Below, piece by piece: positions 44,335 to 56,345 of a stretch of DNA of 64,000 bases. Position numbers and translations under genes: made by a program. Each line of letters opens with the position of its first letter. Positions within the stretch are counted from its first letter, which is position 1. The notes beneath the pieces are model-generated. The model was not told where the DNA came from. It searched no databases and saw nothing but the letters and a program-made list of their open reading frames with translations. The DNA is from Ehretia macrophylla (lineage: Eukaryota; Streptophyta; Magnoliopsida; Boraginales; Ehretiaceae). The stretch covers positions 14,007,501 through 14,071,500 of the forward strand of contig CM075765.1 of the NCBI GenBank assembly GCA_037974665.1, in the 5' to 3' direction.

Positions 44335-44862
44335 AATATCAATTCTCAGTTGAAGTGCAGCGAGCAGTAAGTAGAGAATAAGCAACAGAATCGTGAGCTA
44401 GCTGTAGGCTGTCTGTGTCAAGTCGTATTGCAACATGTTGTGTAACTGATTGTACTGAATGTTCTAGTTAGTGTTGCAACATAGTCTGTTTTAGTCATAT
44501 GAATTGATCAATCCATCTAGAGTTTCAAGACTCTTTAATTTATGTTTTAGTATACATTCTTCGGGAGTAAAATGTGTGTTCTCGGGTGAAAACTTTTGTA
44601 AGTCGAGGGGAGTTCGCCAAACTAGAGAATCTACTAAGGGAGTCTAACACCTAGATGACAAGGATTAAGAGGGAGTCTTCAATTGTGTAAGTTCTATTGA
44701 GGTTTGTAATCTCTTGAAACTTAGTGAATTGGTTTGTTAGGCTAGGGAGTGACCTCGTGGACGTAGATCTAGTTGGTCGAACTATGTTAAAATTTGATGT
44801 GTCTTTACATTTGTTGCAACAAATTTACTTTCCTGCGAATTTACTTTATCGATTTGTTTATT
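44335..44862 (+). mobile_element. L segment, possible Copia LTR remnant (copy 1)
   Basis: About 530 bp, repeated at 55815-56345, replaces the F-box gene between module B and module A. Its right part (GGGAGTGACCTCGTGGACGT, then TTGGTCGAACTATGTTAAAA) resembles the 3' part of plant Copia LTRs, and TTGCAAC words occur throughout. I could not define TG/CA termini or a target duplication. Confidence 0.35.
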
Positions 44863-45311
44863 ATCAAATTAATTAAGAGCTAGAAACTAACATTCGTGAT
44901 ATCTTAAACAATAGCATGTTGTGTAGAGAATGGAGCATTAGTTCTAGATGATCCATTCACATGTTCCTTGTAAACATTTCGAATTTGTTGAAATGAAATG
45001 ATTACTTACCAACAAAAAAAAATGCTATGGCTCCACTAATTTGTTTTCTACTACAAAGCACAACAACATTAATTCCCTAAACGCCAAGGAGTTGTTATTA
45101 TAGTGAAATTAGTTACTCAAGAAAGTTCAATTTTATGTGAACCACGAGATGTATATCACAAATAGATTTGATAACAACACTTTAAATAGGGTCATATGTA
45201 ATTAGTGGAATGTAAATGATAGTATTCTACGCTAGATACAGATGTAATTGTGAAGGACATATACATAGACAATTTTTGGGTATTAATGAAATACTTGTTC
45301 ACTTAACAAAA

Positions 45312-45315
<4 letters not shown>

Positions 45316-45372
<57 letters not shown>
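45316..45372. repeat. (TA)n microsatellite in A2
   Basis: About 28 TA units. A1 has only a few at the same place (40499-40508) and A3 about 10 (56832-56852), so the length varies between duplicates. Confidence 0.95.
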
Positions 45373-45376
<4 letters not shown>

Positions 45377-46011
45377 TATAAAACACAGATCAAAAGCCAC
45401 ATTTAATAAGAATAATATCAATGCATAATTAGGAATCATAATTATATATCTAGTCAATTGAATTTGAGACTAAACATCTCGACACCTCAATTTTAACTAC
45501 AGGTTGAGACCTCAATGGCTACTGAAATGTCACATACCAATTGTATTAACTCATGTTGAATTGTGGTATTAAATTGGTTGACATCGAGTTTAAACAAGAT
45601 ACGTTGTTTGTTTGTGTGGATCTATAGATTCACTGACTATTCATTTTGGTGGATTCGACGATCAGCTAACTGAGTAACACACTGGGTTGCTCATGCTACT
45701 ATGATAGATTCTCTCATCTTAGATTGGGTTTCAAATCCTCTCCTGGAGCTTTCACTTCTTGTATCTATAGATGCTACAATTGATTCGTCATGATGTACCA
45801 ATATAGGTTGATGTACTTTCTTTTCTGACATATAATATCTTAACCGACAAAAAAAAAAGACACCTATAAATCAAATAATGATCCGTGTGAAGTGGACCCA
45901 ATCATTGAATAAGATTAGCATTTCTTCTTACTATTTATAATAGTGGACAAAAAAAGATGATTATCTCAAACTGCATTTTAGCGCAGTAACCACGAAAAGT
46001 CAAAAATTGCT

Positions 46012-46206
46012 TCAGGTGGAAGCTCAGTTGGTAACTTTGAGAGGATGTCAAAGGCTTGGAGTGGGTTTGATCCTTTATGCTTTATGTTTTTTTTGTCTGA
46101 TTCGATGAATGCGTTAGGGATATATTATTGTACTCGAAGTTTGATGGGATATAGTGAATTCAAAAAATCTGCATACGAATTGTTCCTCGTCATTAAAAAA
46201 AAAATA
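46012..46206 (+). mobile_element. SINE-like element in module A2
   Basis: Paralogue of 41152-41345 with the same boxes A and B and poly(A) end. Confidence 0.55.
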
Positions 46207-46509
46207 ATTTGTTCGATCTCGTGGCCCCTACTTCTGGGGACTAAGGCAGGGAATAGAGGGAGCCTGGGGTTCCCCAAACCTCTAAATTTTTTTGTCATAT
46301 ATGATATTCTTTAAAACAAATATTATGGCTCTAGTAATTCTTTTTTCTACAACAAAATTGATTGCCTTTTTACTTTCTCGATTGAATTTTGACCCCTTAA
46401 TATAAATTTTTTGGCTTTTCCCTACCTACTTTCTACGGATATGCACGTTTAGACATTTTCAAAGTATCCAAAGGATTCTAACAAAAAAAAAAGTATCCAA
46501 AGTATGATA

Positions 46510-46548
<39 letters not shown>

Positions 46549-47327
46549 GTTAGAGTAAAATATACCATACCCTCTTGTATTTTTTGAAAGTTGCATCACA
46601 AACCCTATGTTTTAAAAAGTAGCACCATAAACCTTGTGTTATTGAAAACGTTGCACACTCACCCCAATTGCATTTCCGTTAAACTTTGTTCGTCAAATGT
46701 TATAGAAGATGAAATTGGCGCCATTAATAAAAAAGTTTTGTATTTTTATTCAACTTTATGAATTTCTTTAATTATTATGCATCACATTAACAAAATTTTG
46801 ATAAATAAATTTTATATAATTTTTATTCTTCTTATTCTAATCGAAATTAAGAATCTAATGCTTTAAGTTCTATACAATTTGGACAAAAAATGGAAAATAT
46901 ATTTTTTTCGTGGACTAAATTTCTGCTGGGGGTATTTTTGGTCAATTCTGTAAGAGATATATACGCGCAGGAATGCAATATGAACCAAATAACTTACAAC
47001 TTAACCAAATTAAAAGAAAAAACTAAAATCGAAATACAAACAATAAAAAATACAAGAACAAAATACTTAAAAGAAACTCGCAATCTCAATGATGTAATTA
47101 CACATGGAATCGAGTAGGCGAACTAGCAAAAATAATACTAAAGTAAAAATGGCTAATTAGATATGAAAATGAGTAGGCAAACTTATATAGAAGTTGCAAT
47201 CTCGATTTAATAATCGAGTAAGTTGACTTATATAGAAGTTGCAATCTCGAAGAAGGCAAAAATAAAAAATAAAGAATCTACGCAGTGTCGGCCATGTAAT
47301 AACACATGAGGTCGAGTAGGCGTTAAC

Positions 47328-48384
47328 CATAGTTATCGATATCATATTCGCGATACGAATCGTACGATTCGAGACGATACATGTAAAAAATGATTTGAAT
47401 CATAGGGTGAATCGCAAATTCGACCGAATCGGTCCATGAAACGCATTGAATCGGTAAGAATCGTGCCGAATCGTCCGATTCGGGTTCTAACCAAAAAAAG
47501 CACAAAAAAATATTCAAAAATTATATTTAAAGTAAAACCCACTTCAATTTCTTTAAATAACATACAATTAGCCCATTTCCTATATAATATCAACAATCAA
47601 AATGAACAAAAACAGCCATCTCAAGATTACCTTTTCAATTTCTTTAAAAAACTCAAATGCCCAAAATTGCAATTTGCAAGCATAAAATGTATGAGAAAGA
47701 AAGACAACATATCTGCTAGCATCTCGATCAAAACGCACAAATCTATCGCACTGCTGGTGTAAAGTGTTGATACACCATCACGCTGCTTGTAACTTGTAAG
47801 TCTCTCATTTCGTTTCTTCATTACTTACGGCTTTGAGTTGGAATGAAGATGTGAAAAGTTTTTAGCTTTTTAAATGCTTCTGAATTTAGTTTTGAGTGAT
47901 AGTTGAAGATAATGCTCTGTGGCAAATTCTCAACCACTATCACATTAGTTTAATGTTTTTTTTGTTGCTTTGGAATAATACTAAGAAGTTGAAGACGTTT
48001 CTAGCCAAATAAAAAAAAGAAGAAGTTGAAGACATGTTTTTGTCTTATTCAAGATAGTCAAGCCTGCATTTATTTTTTCACTTTTGAATTTTGATTATTT
48101 TATTTGAGACTTTGATATTGATCATTAATTATGGTTAATAAAAAATAAAATGGACATGACACAATATGAAATCATTATTTGAGGGTTAGTGAGAAAAATA
48201 GAATGTACTTAAAGTATAATTATTGTGAAAATGAATTTTGGAATGATGTTATAAGGATGAAAAACTATTTAATTTTTAATTATAAAGACATAACCGAATC
48301 GGTATGATTCACGGTTCGATACAATACACGATTCGAAAAAATGATATTTCGATTCACGATACGATTCACGATTCATGAACTATG
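47328..48384. mobile_element. hAT-type non-autonomous element with GAATCG repeats, 1057 bp
   Basis: Bounded by CATAGTTATCG... and ...GATTCATGAACTATG, with a perfect 8-bp duplication GCGTTAAC (47320-47327, 48385-48392). Modules A1 (near 42452) and A3 (near 58832) keep the uninterrupted site GTAGGCGTTAACTAA. The outer 100-150 bp on both sides are dense in GAATCG/CGATTC; the middle is AT-rich with no transposase. Same family as 11164-11782. Confidence 0.9.
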
Positions 48385-48392
48385 GCGTTAAC

Positions 48393-49005
48393 TAACAAAA
48401 TGAAAAGACTGAAAGAAATGAAGCAAAAGAGAAAGGAAACCGAAAAATCAAAAAGTAGAAATACTTACTTGGAGAAAATTGATTAATGCAGTAAACTTGA
48501 AATGTAATAACCGAGGCCTGATCAAACCAATGTTTCCAACAGCAGGGCATACAAGATGGAGATAAGAGACTCACTGCAGATTCTGATTCTGCAATAACAA
48601 GTTTATTAAGAGTGAAACACTTCTATTCAAGCATCTCCATGCCCAATCAAGGCCAAAAGCATTTCCTCATAGTCCCCTGAGGTCCTGCATGCAGCCATCA
48701 ATCGCTTCGTTGTATGAAATGTATTTTTAACCAAGATTTGAAGTTAAAGTATCGAGTTAGCAATTACAGATGGTGATGGCAAGACTCGAAACACAAAAAT
48801 TTGAATATCACTTTCAAATTGTGGAAAAGATCGATAAGTTTAAAAAGATTAATAAATCTTCATATGTTTTCTCGACTCTCGATTAACTTTAGAAATCTAT
48901 GGGGGAATGTTAATTCCTGATGATTTTAGAGGGCTTATAGTATTCATACTGGGGTAATAACACAAACTTTAGTATCAAGACAGCTAGTAATGCTATGATA
49001 TATAC
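48393..49005 (-). pseudogene. Annexin pseudogene fragment 2, terminal exon and 3' region (module B2)
   Basis: Minus strand: the terminal exon (48684-48627) reads the TSGDYEK-type annexin C-terminus, slightly altered near GDYEEMLLALIGHGDA, and keeps the natural TGA stop (48627-48629). Its 3' UTR includes AATAAA-like TTAATAAAC. The intron to the upstream exon (49006-49217) is kept. Confidence 0.75.
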
Positions 49006-49217
49006 CTTGTTGACAGCATTTCCAAAATGATCATTATAGTGGTTGAGTGTTGCATTGATTTGTGCTTACTCCTTGTAGTCCGACTCCTGATGAGCTCATC
49101 ATTGTTGTAAGCTTTCTCAGAGATCTTCTCGTGAAGTATTTTAGCCTCTGATCGTGCCAATGTCATGTTAACCTCTTCCCCTTCGTAGCGATATGCAGTC
49201 ACAAGATGGACCAAAAT
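49006..49217 (-). pseudogene. Annexin pseudogene fragment 2, repeat-III exon (module B2)
   Basis: Reads [20 protein letters not shown] and [20 protein letters not shown], then a 1-bp loss in AGTAAGCAC shifts the frame. The same loss is present in B3, as expected from the 10 kb duplication. The donor GTATAT follows NAV-like sequence at 49005. Confidence 0.8.
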
Positions 49218-49623
49218 CTGTTACAGAATTTAGCAAACATTAGAAGCACATGAAAACTAATTAATTTTTATTTAATAATAATTAATTGAAAATGTGACGG
49301 GAATGGAAGTGCGGGTGGGGAAAGGTGATATAGAGTGAGAGGAAAATGCTTTCTTCTCCCAAAAAAAAAAATGAAAATATTTTTTTCATTCTTTTTAACT
49401 AAATATTTTCTTTTGACAAAAAATATTTTTCGATGAATCAATTTTTCAATATTATCAAAATACCAAAAAATTAGAAAAATATTTTACAGCAAACAAACGG
49501 AGTTAGGGAGTCTTGAAATAAAATAACGTGCTCTGGAATTGACTATATCTTTTGTGTTCATAGTCAATTTAAGATTGGAGTAGTGAGCTATCAGAGCTAG
49601 GGAATCTTGACAAAAAGAAAATA

Positions 49624-50667
49624 GACTTGACTCATCTACAATTCTCTTCTCTACAATTCTATACAATACCTTTTCAGATTTGTGACACATGTCACAAAAT
49701 ATTATCTACGGACTATATTAATATTAGTAAACTAATCTTTCAACCATGGTTAAAAACACTAAATGCCAAGATCTAAACTACCATAGTTAGCAAAACAAAT
49801 ATGATATGATTATAAAAACAACAAGCAAGCAATTTTTATTCTAAACGAAAAAAGAAAAAAAAGAAAAAAGCCATAGACTAAAAAAAAGAAAACAAAGAGA
49901 AAGTCATAGAAATGCACATAGGGAAGAAATTATATTAGATTGCTCTAGCTCTACATATTTCAATAAAACACTATAATAGTTTCTATGCAGCTCAGATATA
50001 TGATGAGATGACCAAAAAAATTGATAGAACACAAGTGAAAATTTTCATACCTCAAATATTTTTTTATTTTTATTTTGTATGATAAAGGAAATCAAATGCA
50101 ATGAATCCCAAGCAATCCTTTTCCATGTTCCAGAAATGAAACATTCTTTACCAATGAAATTGGGGATATAATTTGAATAAGATGAAGATGTCTATATTTA
50201 ATTTAATAAGTATGCGGGTGCCGTTGACTTCAGTATTCCCAAGAATTTAATAAATAGAAGTGAAGTCCGATCTTTTTTTGTTTTTTGGCTACAGTAATAA
50301 TGTAAAGTCCATTCTTATGTAACATCAAAGATTTACATATATTTTTTGCTACAGTAACAAAGTAAAGTCCGTTCTTTTTTTGCTACAGTAGAAGGTTACA
50401 GAGTGAAAGATAGGCGAGATGCCATGATTAATTAAGAAACATATTCTTTTATTTTTTTGTTTTGCATGATAATGAAAATCAACTGCATAGATTTGTTTTG
50501 ATAAATATGGTAGTTTAAATTTGGTATTTAATATTTTTTAACCATAGTTGGAAGATTAGTTTTTCAAGATTAATACAGTCCATAGATAATATTTGGTGAC
50601 ACTTGTCACTAATCCGAATAGGTATTGTATAGAATTGTAGAGAATAGAATTGGTGATGAGCCAGATC
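49624..50667. mobile_element. Long-TIR MITE, about 1044 bp, in module B2
   Basis: Inverted arms of about 120 bp: the left begins GACTTGACTCATCTACAATT and runs through AATATTATCTACGGACTATA; the right is its complement, ending ...GGTGATGAGCCAGATCC. The core contains short GCTACAGTAA-AGTCC repeats (50285-50400). Absent from B1 (43740-43765) and B' (55225-55250), which show the joined flank TTGACAAAAAA...CAAGAAGCC. A-rich flanks prevent a firm target duplication (a 9-bp Mutator type is possible). The open frame at its edge is not a gene. Confidence 0.75.
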
Positions 50668-51466
50668 CAAAAAAAACAAGAAGCCAGGGAGTAACTCGTC
50701 TATTTTCTCGTGACTCGCCAATTAATCACTGACGAAGGACAATATCGATGATTTATTGTTAATCACTGCATGGAGGATGGTAAATTTTAATGCCCCATAA
50801 TTAATATGCAAACCGGAGAAGTCATCAAATGTTTTTAGGCATGAAAAATTAACTGTCCGAATAATTAGGAATTAGATGGAATTGTAGTGAGTGAACAATT
50901 GTGAAACAGGTCAAATATTAAATGCATTAATCATCTATCTTTTGCATGTTGTTACTGCGTAGATGACAATTTTTTGGAGTAATACTTTATGTTTTCCCTT
51001 CACCTCTTCATCCCCTATTTTGTGTGGTATGATTTTCTTGTACTGAATATTAAATATGATCCTATATATGTATATATATAAATTTCTACTATATAAAGAA
51101 GAATGAAAGAAAGATATTTTATAATAAGAAAAAATATTTGTGTATTAAATATCAAATCTTTCATTATATGGTAAAATTCTAGGGGTGATATATAAATTAA
51201 GCAATGTTTAAAATTTTAATGCGGCAGAAATATCTAGAGATCGATAAGGGAATGAGTTAAATGGTTTAAACTCACCCATGAAAAGATCAAGATCACTCCA
51301 AGAATTAAGCATAAAAATGGAATTTTAGAGTGTGAACAGATGTGAAACGAATCAAATTAATATTAAATGCATATTAATACCACCTTTATATCTCTCCCTC
51401 TCCGTTACAGGTTTTGTTTTCTCAATAGCTCTTTTCAACCCTTCTTACCCTTTCGACCGCAAAAAA
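50668..51466 (+). promoter_or_regulatory. F-box gene 2 upstream region
   Basis: Homologous to the F-box gene 1 and 3 flanks, with the CACCTTTATATCTC block about 90 bp before the ATG position. Confidence 0.55.
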
Positions 51467-52658
51467 ATGATAATTAGTGGGAATTGACGATGTGATGATG
51501 AACATATTGACAAGGCTTCCAGCAAAATGTCTCGTGCGATTCAAGAGTGTTTGCAAATCTTGGCACGCACTGGTGGCTGCAGATCGCAATTTCATAGACA
51601 AACACTATGAAACCAGAGCTTGTATTACTAAAAATAGTTGAATCCTCGTTGCACGTCGAACCGTGCCTGAAATTCTTCGCGACATGCTTAGGGAGGATGT
51701 TGTACTTTCTCTGATTTATGACGAAAAGACAACAATCAGATGTGTTGATTTGGAGCTACCTGAAATCGTCCCAAAAGGATCACCCTACGTGTTGAGTGAT
51801 CAGCGCGGCATATTTTGTGTTGCGTATATGCGACAACGTGACATTTTCATTTTCAATCCTGCTACTAAAGAATTTAAGGCCCTTCCGACTAGTAATCATC
51901 CCAAAGAACCACCAAACACATGCCATTGGCAACATTATCTTGCATTTGGTTTCGATCATAAAACGAATGTTTATCAAGTGGTGAAAATTTGGACTTTTCG
52001 CCATTTACCCCTGCGTGGTGTACCGGCCTCGTACTCGTATAAGGTACAACAATGCAGCCTGAGTAGTGAATCGGCCAGCTGCATCTGGAAGGAGATCAAT
52101 GTCACTGTTCCGCATGGTATCTTTACATCATCTCATGGGGGCTGCTACATTTATTTAAGAGGAAAATTTTACTGGCGCTCCGGGGATTCTCGCTTGCCAG
52201 AGAGACTCTTCGTATATGATTTTAGGAATCAAACCTTCGATGTGTTACAGTTGCCTGATCCACCCACAGCAGGATTCATGGGCGATAATTATTACGGTTA
52301 TTGGGCGGCGAGTGTTGTTTTCAATGATACCATTGCTTTGGTCAGTTTACTTATTCCGACCGATAACAACCGCAGGGAGATTTGGTTAATGGATGAACAC
52401 CAAGACAGAGACCATGTTGTTCATGTGTCTTGGGCTAAATTTATGACTACAGACATGCTAGGGAAAAATTGCATCGTAGTAGGATCTTGGAAGAATGGTC
52501 ATTTGCTTGTCTGTGGTGACAATGCGAAGCTTTTCTCCATCAATTTGTGTACCCAAGAAATTACAGATCTTGAGATTGAGTTGGATCCTTCTGCAAGACC
52601 CCTCGTTTATAACGAGAATCTATCTAGTTTTACTTTGATCGGATCGCATACTTGGTGA
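51467..52658 (+). pseudogene. F-box gene 2, SLF-like pseudogene with broken F-box
   Basis: The start ATGATAATTAGTGGGAATT aligns with F-box gene 3, but a 5-bp deletion at about 51485 gives an immediate TGA, and a second stop lies at 51639-51641 (TGA where genes 1 and 3 have TGT). Downstream the FBA domain is open for 331 codons from 51663: IFIFNPATKEFKALP, LAFGFDHKTNVYQVVKI, GKFYWRSGDS, FVYDFRNQTFDVLQLPDPP and HVSWAKFMTTDML. It is very close to F-box gene 1 with several small codon-multiple indels. It ends at TGA 52656-52658. The F-box that docks SKP1 is lost, so no SCF subunit can form, though an FBA-only protein from an internal Met is possible. Confidence 0.88.
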
Positions 52659-54109
52659 TCACTTGAATACTTTAACCTCAAAATGACGAAAATCGAATAC
52701 TTTAACATGAAAGTAAAAATAGGATGCTTTTCTAGTCTATAGCAAGTAGAAACCTTAAATTCTAAATTACATTGACTTGGATATATCATTTCTTCCATAT
52801 GGAAAAATTATAAACTCTTCAAAATTACTTATAAGATCTTGCACTACTTTGGACCCTCTAAAACCTCCAAATATATTCTTTTAACATATGTAATATTCTT
52901 AAAAAGAAATGTTGTGGCTCCACTAATTATTTTTTTATATGGGTATATTTTCAACGTTAATAGGAGTGTGTTTGAATTTATCTGATTTCGAAGGGAAAAA
53001 CTTATATTAGCATCTCAATTGTTCTGAGAAATATTTACCATCTAAAAGGAAAAAAATGAAATCTTTGTCTAAATAGTCTAAGTTAATCGTGTCTTTCTGT
53101 AATAAGAATCGATACAAAGGCTATGGAGGATGAGAGAGAAGCCTCCTTTTTTTAGTACCTGGCGTTTTAGACTTTTGGTAGATAATGTTTTTCCTTAAAA
53201 TTGTCACTGAAATACATTAGGAGGGTAGTGTTACTAACCCCGTAACATGACAGGTGTTTAATGGAAAAAAGGAGAGTCTTCAAAATGTTCGTGAGGTCCA
53301 CTCTCTCTTTGGGGTCCACACTCTCTTTGGGGCGTATTTTCATGTTCTAGTGGAGGCCTTATGGGCTGTGTCCTGGATGTTAAGACTTTTCAAATGGAGA
53401 AATTTCAGACTGACTAGTATGTTAACTGATGCTTGGTTGAACTTGTGATTCGATGTTCTAATTACTTGCCTTTCTCCGGGACAACTTAGATTTGTACCGC
53501 CAACCTGGTAAAGCAACACCTTTAACCCACAGGCACTTTTGTGTTCCTTCCCTTTTGAAAAGAAGAGAAGGGAAGACAAGAAAGAAAAGAGAAATGTGTT
53601 GACCCCATATCGATGCATCTCGTGGTGTCTCGTGGTCTTTCGTCTTACACTATTCTTAATAGCACTGCAGAATGTTTGCTTCCCAGACTTTGGATCCTCT
53701 CTTCTTTTTTTTGGTCATTCTGGACTCAGATCCTTAGAGATCCAATCATAATGACCTACCATACAATTGTGGCGAATGATTGGAACTTTCTCTGTTATTA
53801 AATCTCACTCGCAAAATTACGTTATATGATAATATATATATATATAACATTGTCAACATTTGTCAAAGGACTAACACTAGACATTGTAAAACTATGTCCT
53901 GTGTTTTGCTACAATAACTTCATGAAAATAAAACCGACTTCATTTAGCAAGATAAAATTTGGTTTGATCTAGTTTCGTTTGGTACTTTGATGCCCACTAG
54001 CATCACAAGATTATGGTGCACCAAATTAAAATGGTCATAGAGATACAATGCTAAGGGAAAAGTCGATAACAACATTCCCAATCATATTCAAAGCCACTCA
54101 AATGTGCAT
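52659..54109. other. Spacer unique to this position between the two macro-copies
   Basis: I see no paralogue elsewhere in the window and no recognisable gene. There is a short direct repeat CCA(C/CA)CTCTCTTTGGGG near 53299-53333. The open frames of 60-90 codons around 53254-53800 have no familiar motif. Confidence 0.5.
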
Positions 54110-54214
54110 GCCTAATCAAACCAATGTTTCCAACCGCAGGGCATACAAGATGGAGACAAGAGACTCACTGCAGAATCTGATTCTGCAATAACAAGTTTAT
54201 TAAGAGTGAAACAC

Positions 54215-54794
54215 TTCTATCATAAAATATCATTTTCTCATAGTCCCCTGAGGTCCTACATGCAGCCATCAATCGCTTCGTTGTATGAAATGTATTTTCA
54301 ACCAAGATTTGAAGTTAAAGTATCTAGTTAGCAATTACAGATGGTGATGGCAGGACTCGAAACACAAAAATTTGAATATCACTTTCAAACTGTGGAAAAG
54401 ATCGATAAGTTTAAAAAGATTAATAAATCTTCATATGTTTTCTCGACTCTCGATTAACCTTAGAAATATATGGGGGAATGTTAATTCCTTATGATTTAAG
54501 AGGGCTTATAGTATTCATACTGGCGTAATAACACAAACTTTAGTATCAATACTGCTAGTAATGCTATGATATATACCTAGTTGACATCATTTCCACAATG
54601 ATCATTATATTATAGTGGTTGAGTGTTGCATTGATTTGTGCTTTACTCCTTGTAGTCAGAATCCTGATGAGCTCATCATCGTTGTAAGCTTTCTCAGAGA
54701 TGTTCTTGTGAAGTATTTTAGCCTCTGATCGTGCCAATGTCATGTTAACCTCTTCCCCTTCGTAGCGGAATGCAGTCACAAGAGAGACCAAAAG
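54215..54794 (-). pseudogene. Annexin pseudogene fragment 3 (module B')
   Basis: The minus-strand exon 54794-54577 reads [20 protein letters not shown], then [20 protein letters not shown]. The frame here is intact past the site broken in B1, B2 and B3. A 4-bp insertion after NHYN and a mutated NK donor context (CTAG|GT) break it later. The terminal exon (to 54255) keeps only GDYEKM-type codons because a deletion removes the C-terminus. This is the best surviving version of the repeat-III exon. Confidence 0.8.
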
Positions 54795-55814
54795 CTGTTA
54801 CAGAATTAGCAAACATTAGAAGCACATGAAAACTAATTTTTTTTTTTTTATCAAATTAAATAATTTTTTATTATTTAATTAATTAATTTTTATTTAATAA
54901 TAATTAATTGAAAATGTGACGGGAATGGAAGTGGGGATGGGTGAAGATGATATAGAGTGAGAGGAAAAAGATTTCTTCTCCCACAGGAAATGAAAATAGT
55001 TTTTCACTCTTTTTAACTAAATATTTTCTTTTGACCGAAAATATTTTTTGATTAATCAATTTTTCAGTATTATCAAATACTAAAAAATTAGAAAAATATT
55101 TTACAGCAAACAAACGGAGTCAGGGAGTCTTGAAAAAAAATAACGTGCTCTAGAATTGACTTTATCTTTTCTATTCATATTCAATTTAAGATAGGAGTAG
55201 TGAGCTATCAGAGTTAGGGAATCTTGACAAAAAAGAAAAAACAAGAAGCCAGGGAGTAACTCGTCTATTTTCTCGTGACTTGCCAATTAATCACTGACGA
55301 AGGACAAGATCGATGATTTATTGTTAATCATTGCATGGAGGATGGTAAATTTTAATGCCCCATAATTAATATGCAAACCGGAGAAGGAGTTAAATCCTGA
55401 AAAATTCAAAACTGTCCGAATAATTAGGAATTAGATGGAATTGTAGTGCGTGAACAATTGTTAAACGGGTCAAATATTCAATGCATTAATCATCTATCTT
55501 TTGCATGTTGTTACTGCGTAGATGACAATTTTTTGGAGTAATACTTTATGTTTTCCCTTCACCTCTTCATCCCCTATTTTGTGTGGTATGATTTTCTTGT
55601 ACTGAATATTAAATATGATCTTATATATGTATATAGTAAATTTCTCCTATATAAGTAAGAATGAAAGAATGATATTTTATAATAAGAAAAAATATTTGTG
55701 TATTAAATATCAAATGTCTCATTATATGGTAAAAATTCTAGGGGTGATATATAAATTAAGCAATGTTTAAAATTTTAGTGCCGCAAAAATATCTAGAGAT
55801 AAAGGAATGAGTTA
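54795..55814 (+). other. Module B' distal part: F-box 5' flank without its gene
   Basis: Parallels 43289-44334: AT-rich sequence, a GAAAATATTT-rich stretch, then F-box upstream homology ending at GAATGAGTTAAAT (about 55814), followed by the L segment. Confidence 0.7.
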
Positions 55815-56345
55815 AATAGGAATATCAATTCTCAGTTGAAGTGCAGTGAGCAGTAAGTAGAGAATAACCATCAGAATCGTGAGCTAGCTATAGGCTATCT
55901 GTGTCAAGTCGTGTTGCAACATGTTGTGTAACAGATTGTACTGAATGTTCTAGTTAGTGTTGCAACAAAGTATGTTTAGTCATATGAATTGATCAATCCA
56001 TCTAGAGTTTCAAGACTCTTTAATTTATGTTTTAGTATACATTCTTCGGGAGAAAAATGTGTGTTCTTAGGAGAAAACTTTTGTAAGTCGAGGAGAGTTC
56101 GCCAAACTAGAGAATCTATTAAGGGAGTCTAACACCTAGATGATAAGGACTAAGAGGGAGTCTTCAAGTGTTTAAGGTCTATTGAGGTTTTTAATCTTTT
56201 GAAACTTAGTGAATTGGTTTGTTAGGCCAGGGAGTGGCCTCGTGGACGTAGACCTAGTTGGTCGAACCATGTTAAAATTTGATGTGTCTTTAAATTTGTT
56301 GCAACAAATTTACTTTCATACGAATTTACTTTATCGATTTGTTTA
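55815..56345 (+). mobile_element. L segment, possible Copia LTR remnant (copy 2)
   Basis: Paralogue of 44335-44862, joined to module B at the same base. Same uncertainty about its termini. Confidence 0.35.

Larger units (their letters stand above)
44863..47327 (+). repeat. Module A2, left part
   Basis: Copy of A1 up to the hAT insertion. It includes (TA)n at 45316-45372 and 46508-46532 and the SINE-like unit at 46012-46206. No gene is seen. The open frame at 46045-46314 only reads the SINE-like unit. Confidence 0.85.
42590..52658 (+). repeat. Macro-duplication copy I: B1 - L - A2 - B2 - F-box gene 2
   Basis: A segment of about 10 kb is repeated in the same order at 54110-64000. It contains two B modules (annexin remnant plus F-box 5' flank), one A module and an F-box gene at its end. 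The copies differ by insertions unique to each: a hAT-like element here at 47328-48384, and a solo LTR in copy II at 60189-62031. Confidence 0.8.

Noticed and set aside
53254..53801. Candidate gene in the spacer after F-box gene 2
   Set aside because: Only short open frames on both strands without recognisable motifs or splice structure.
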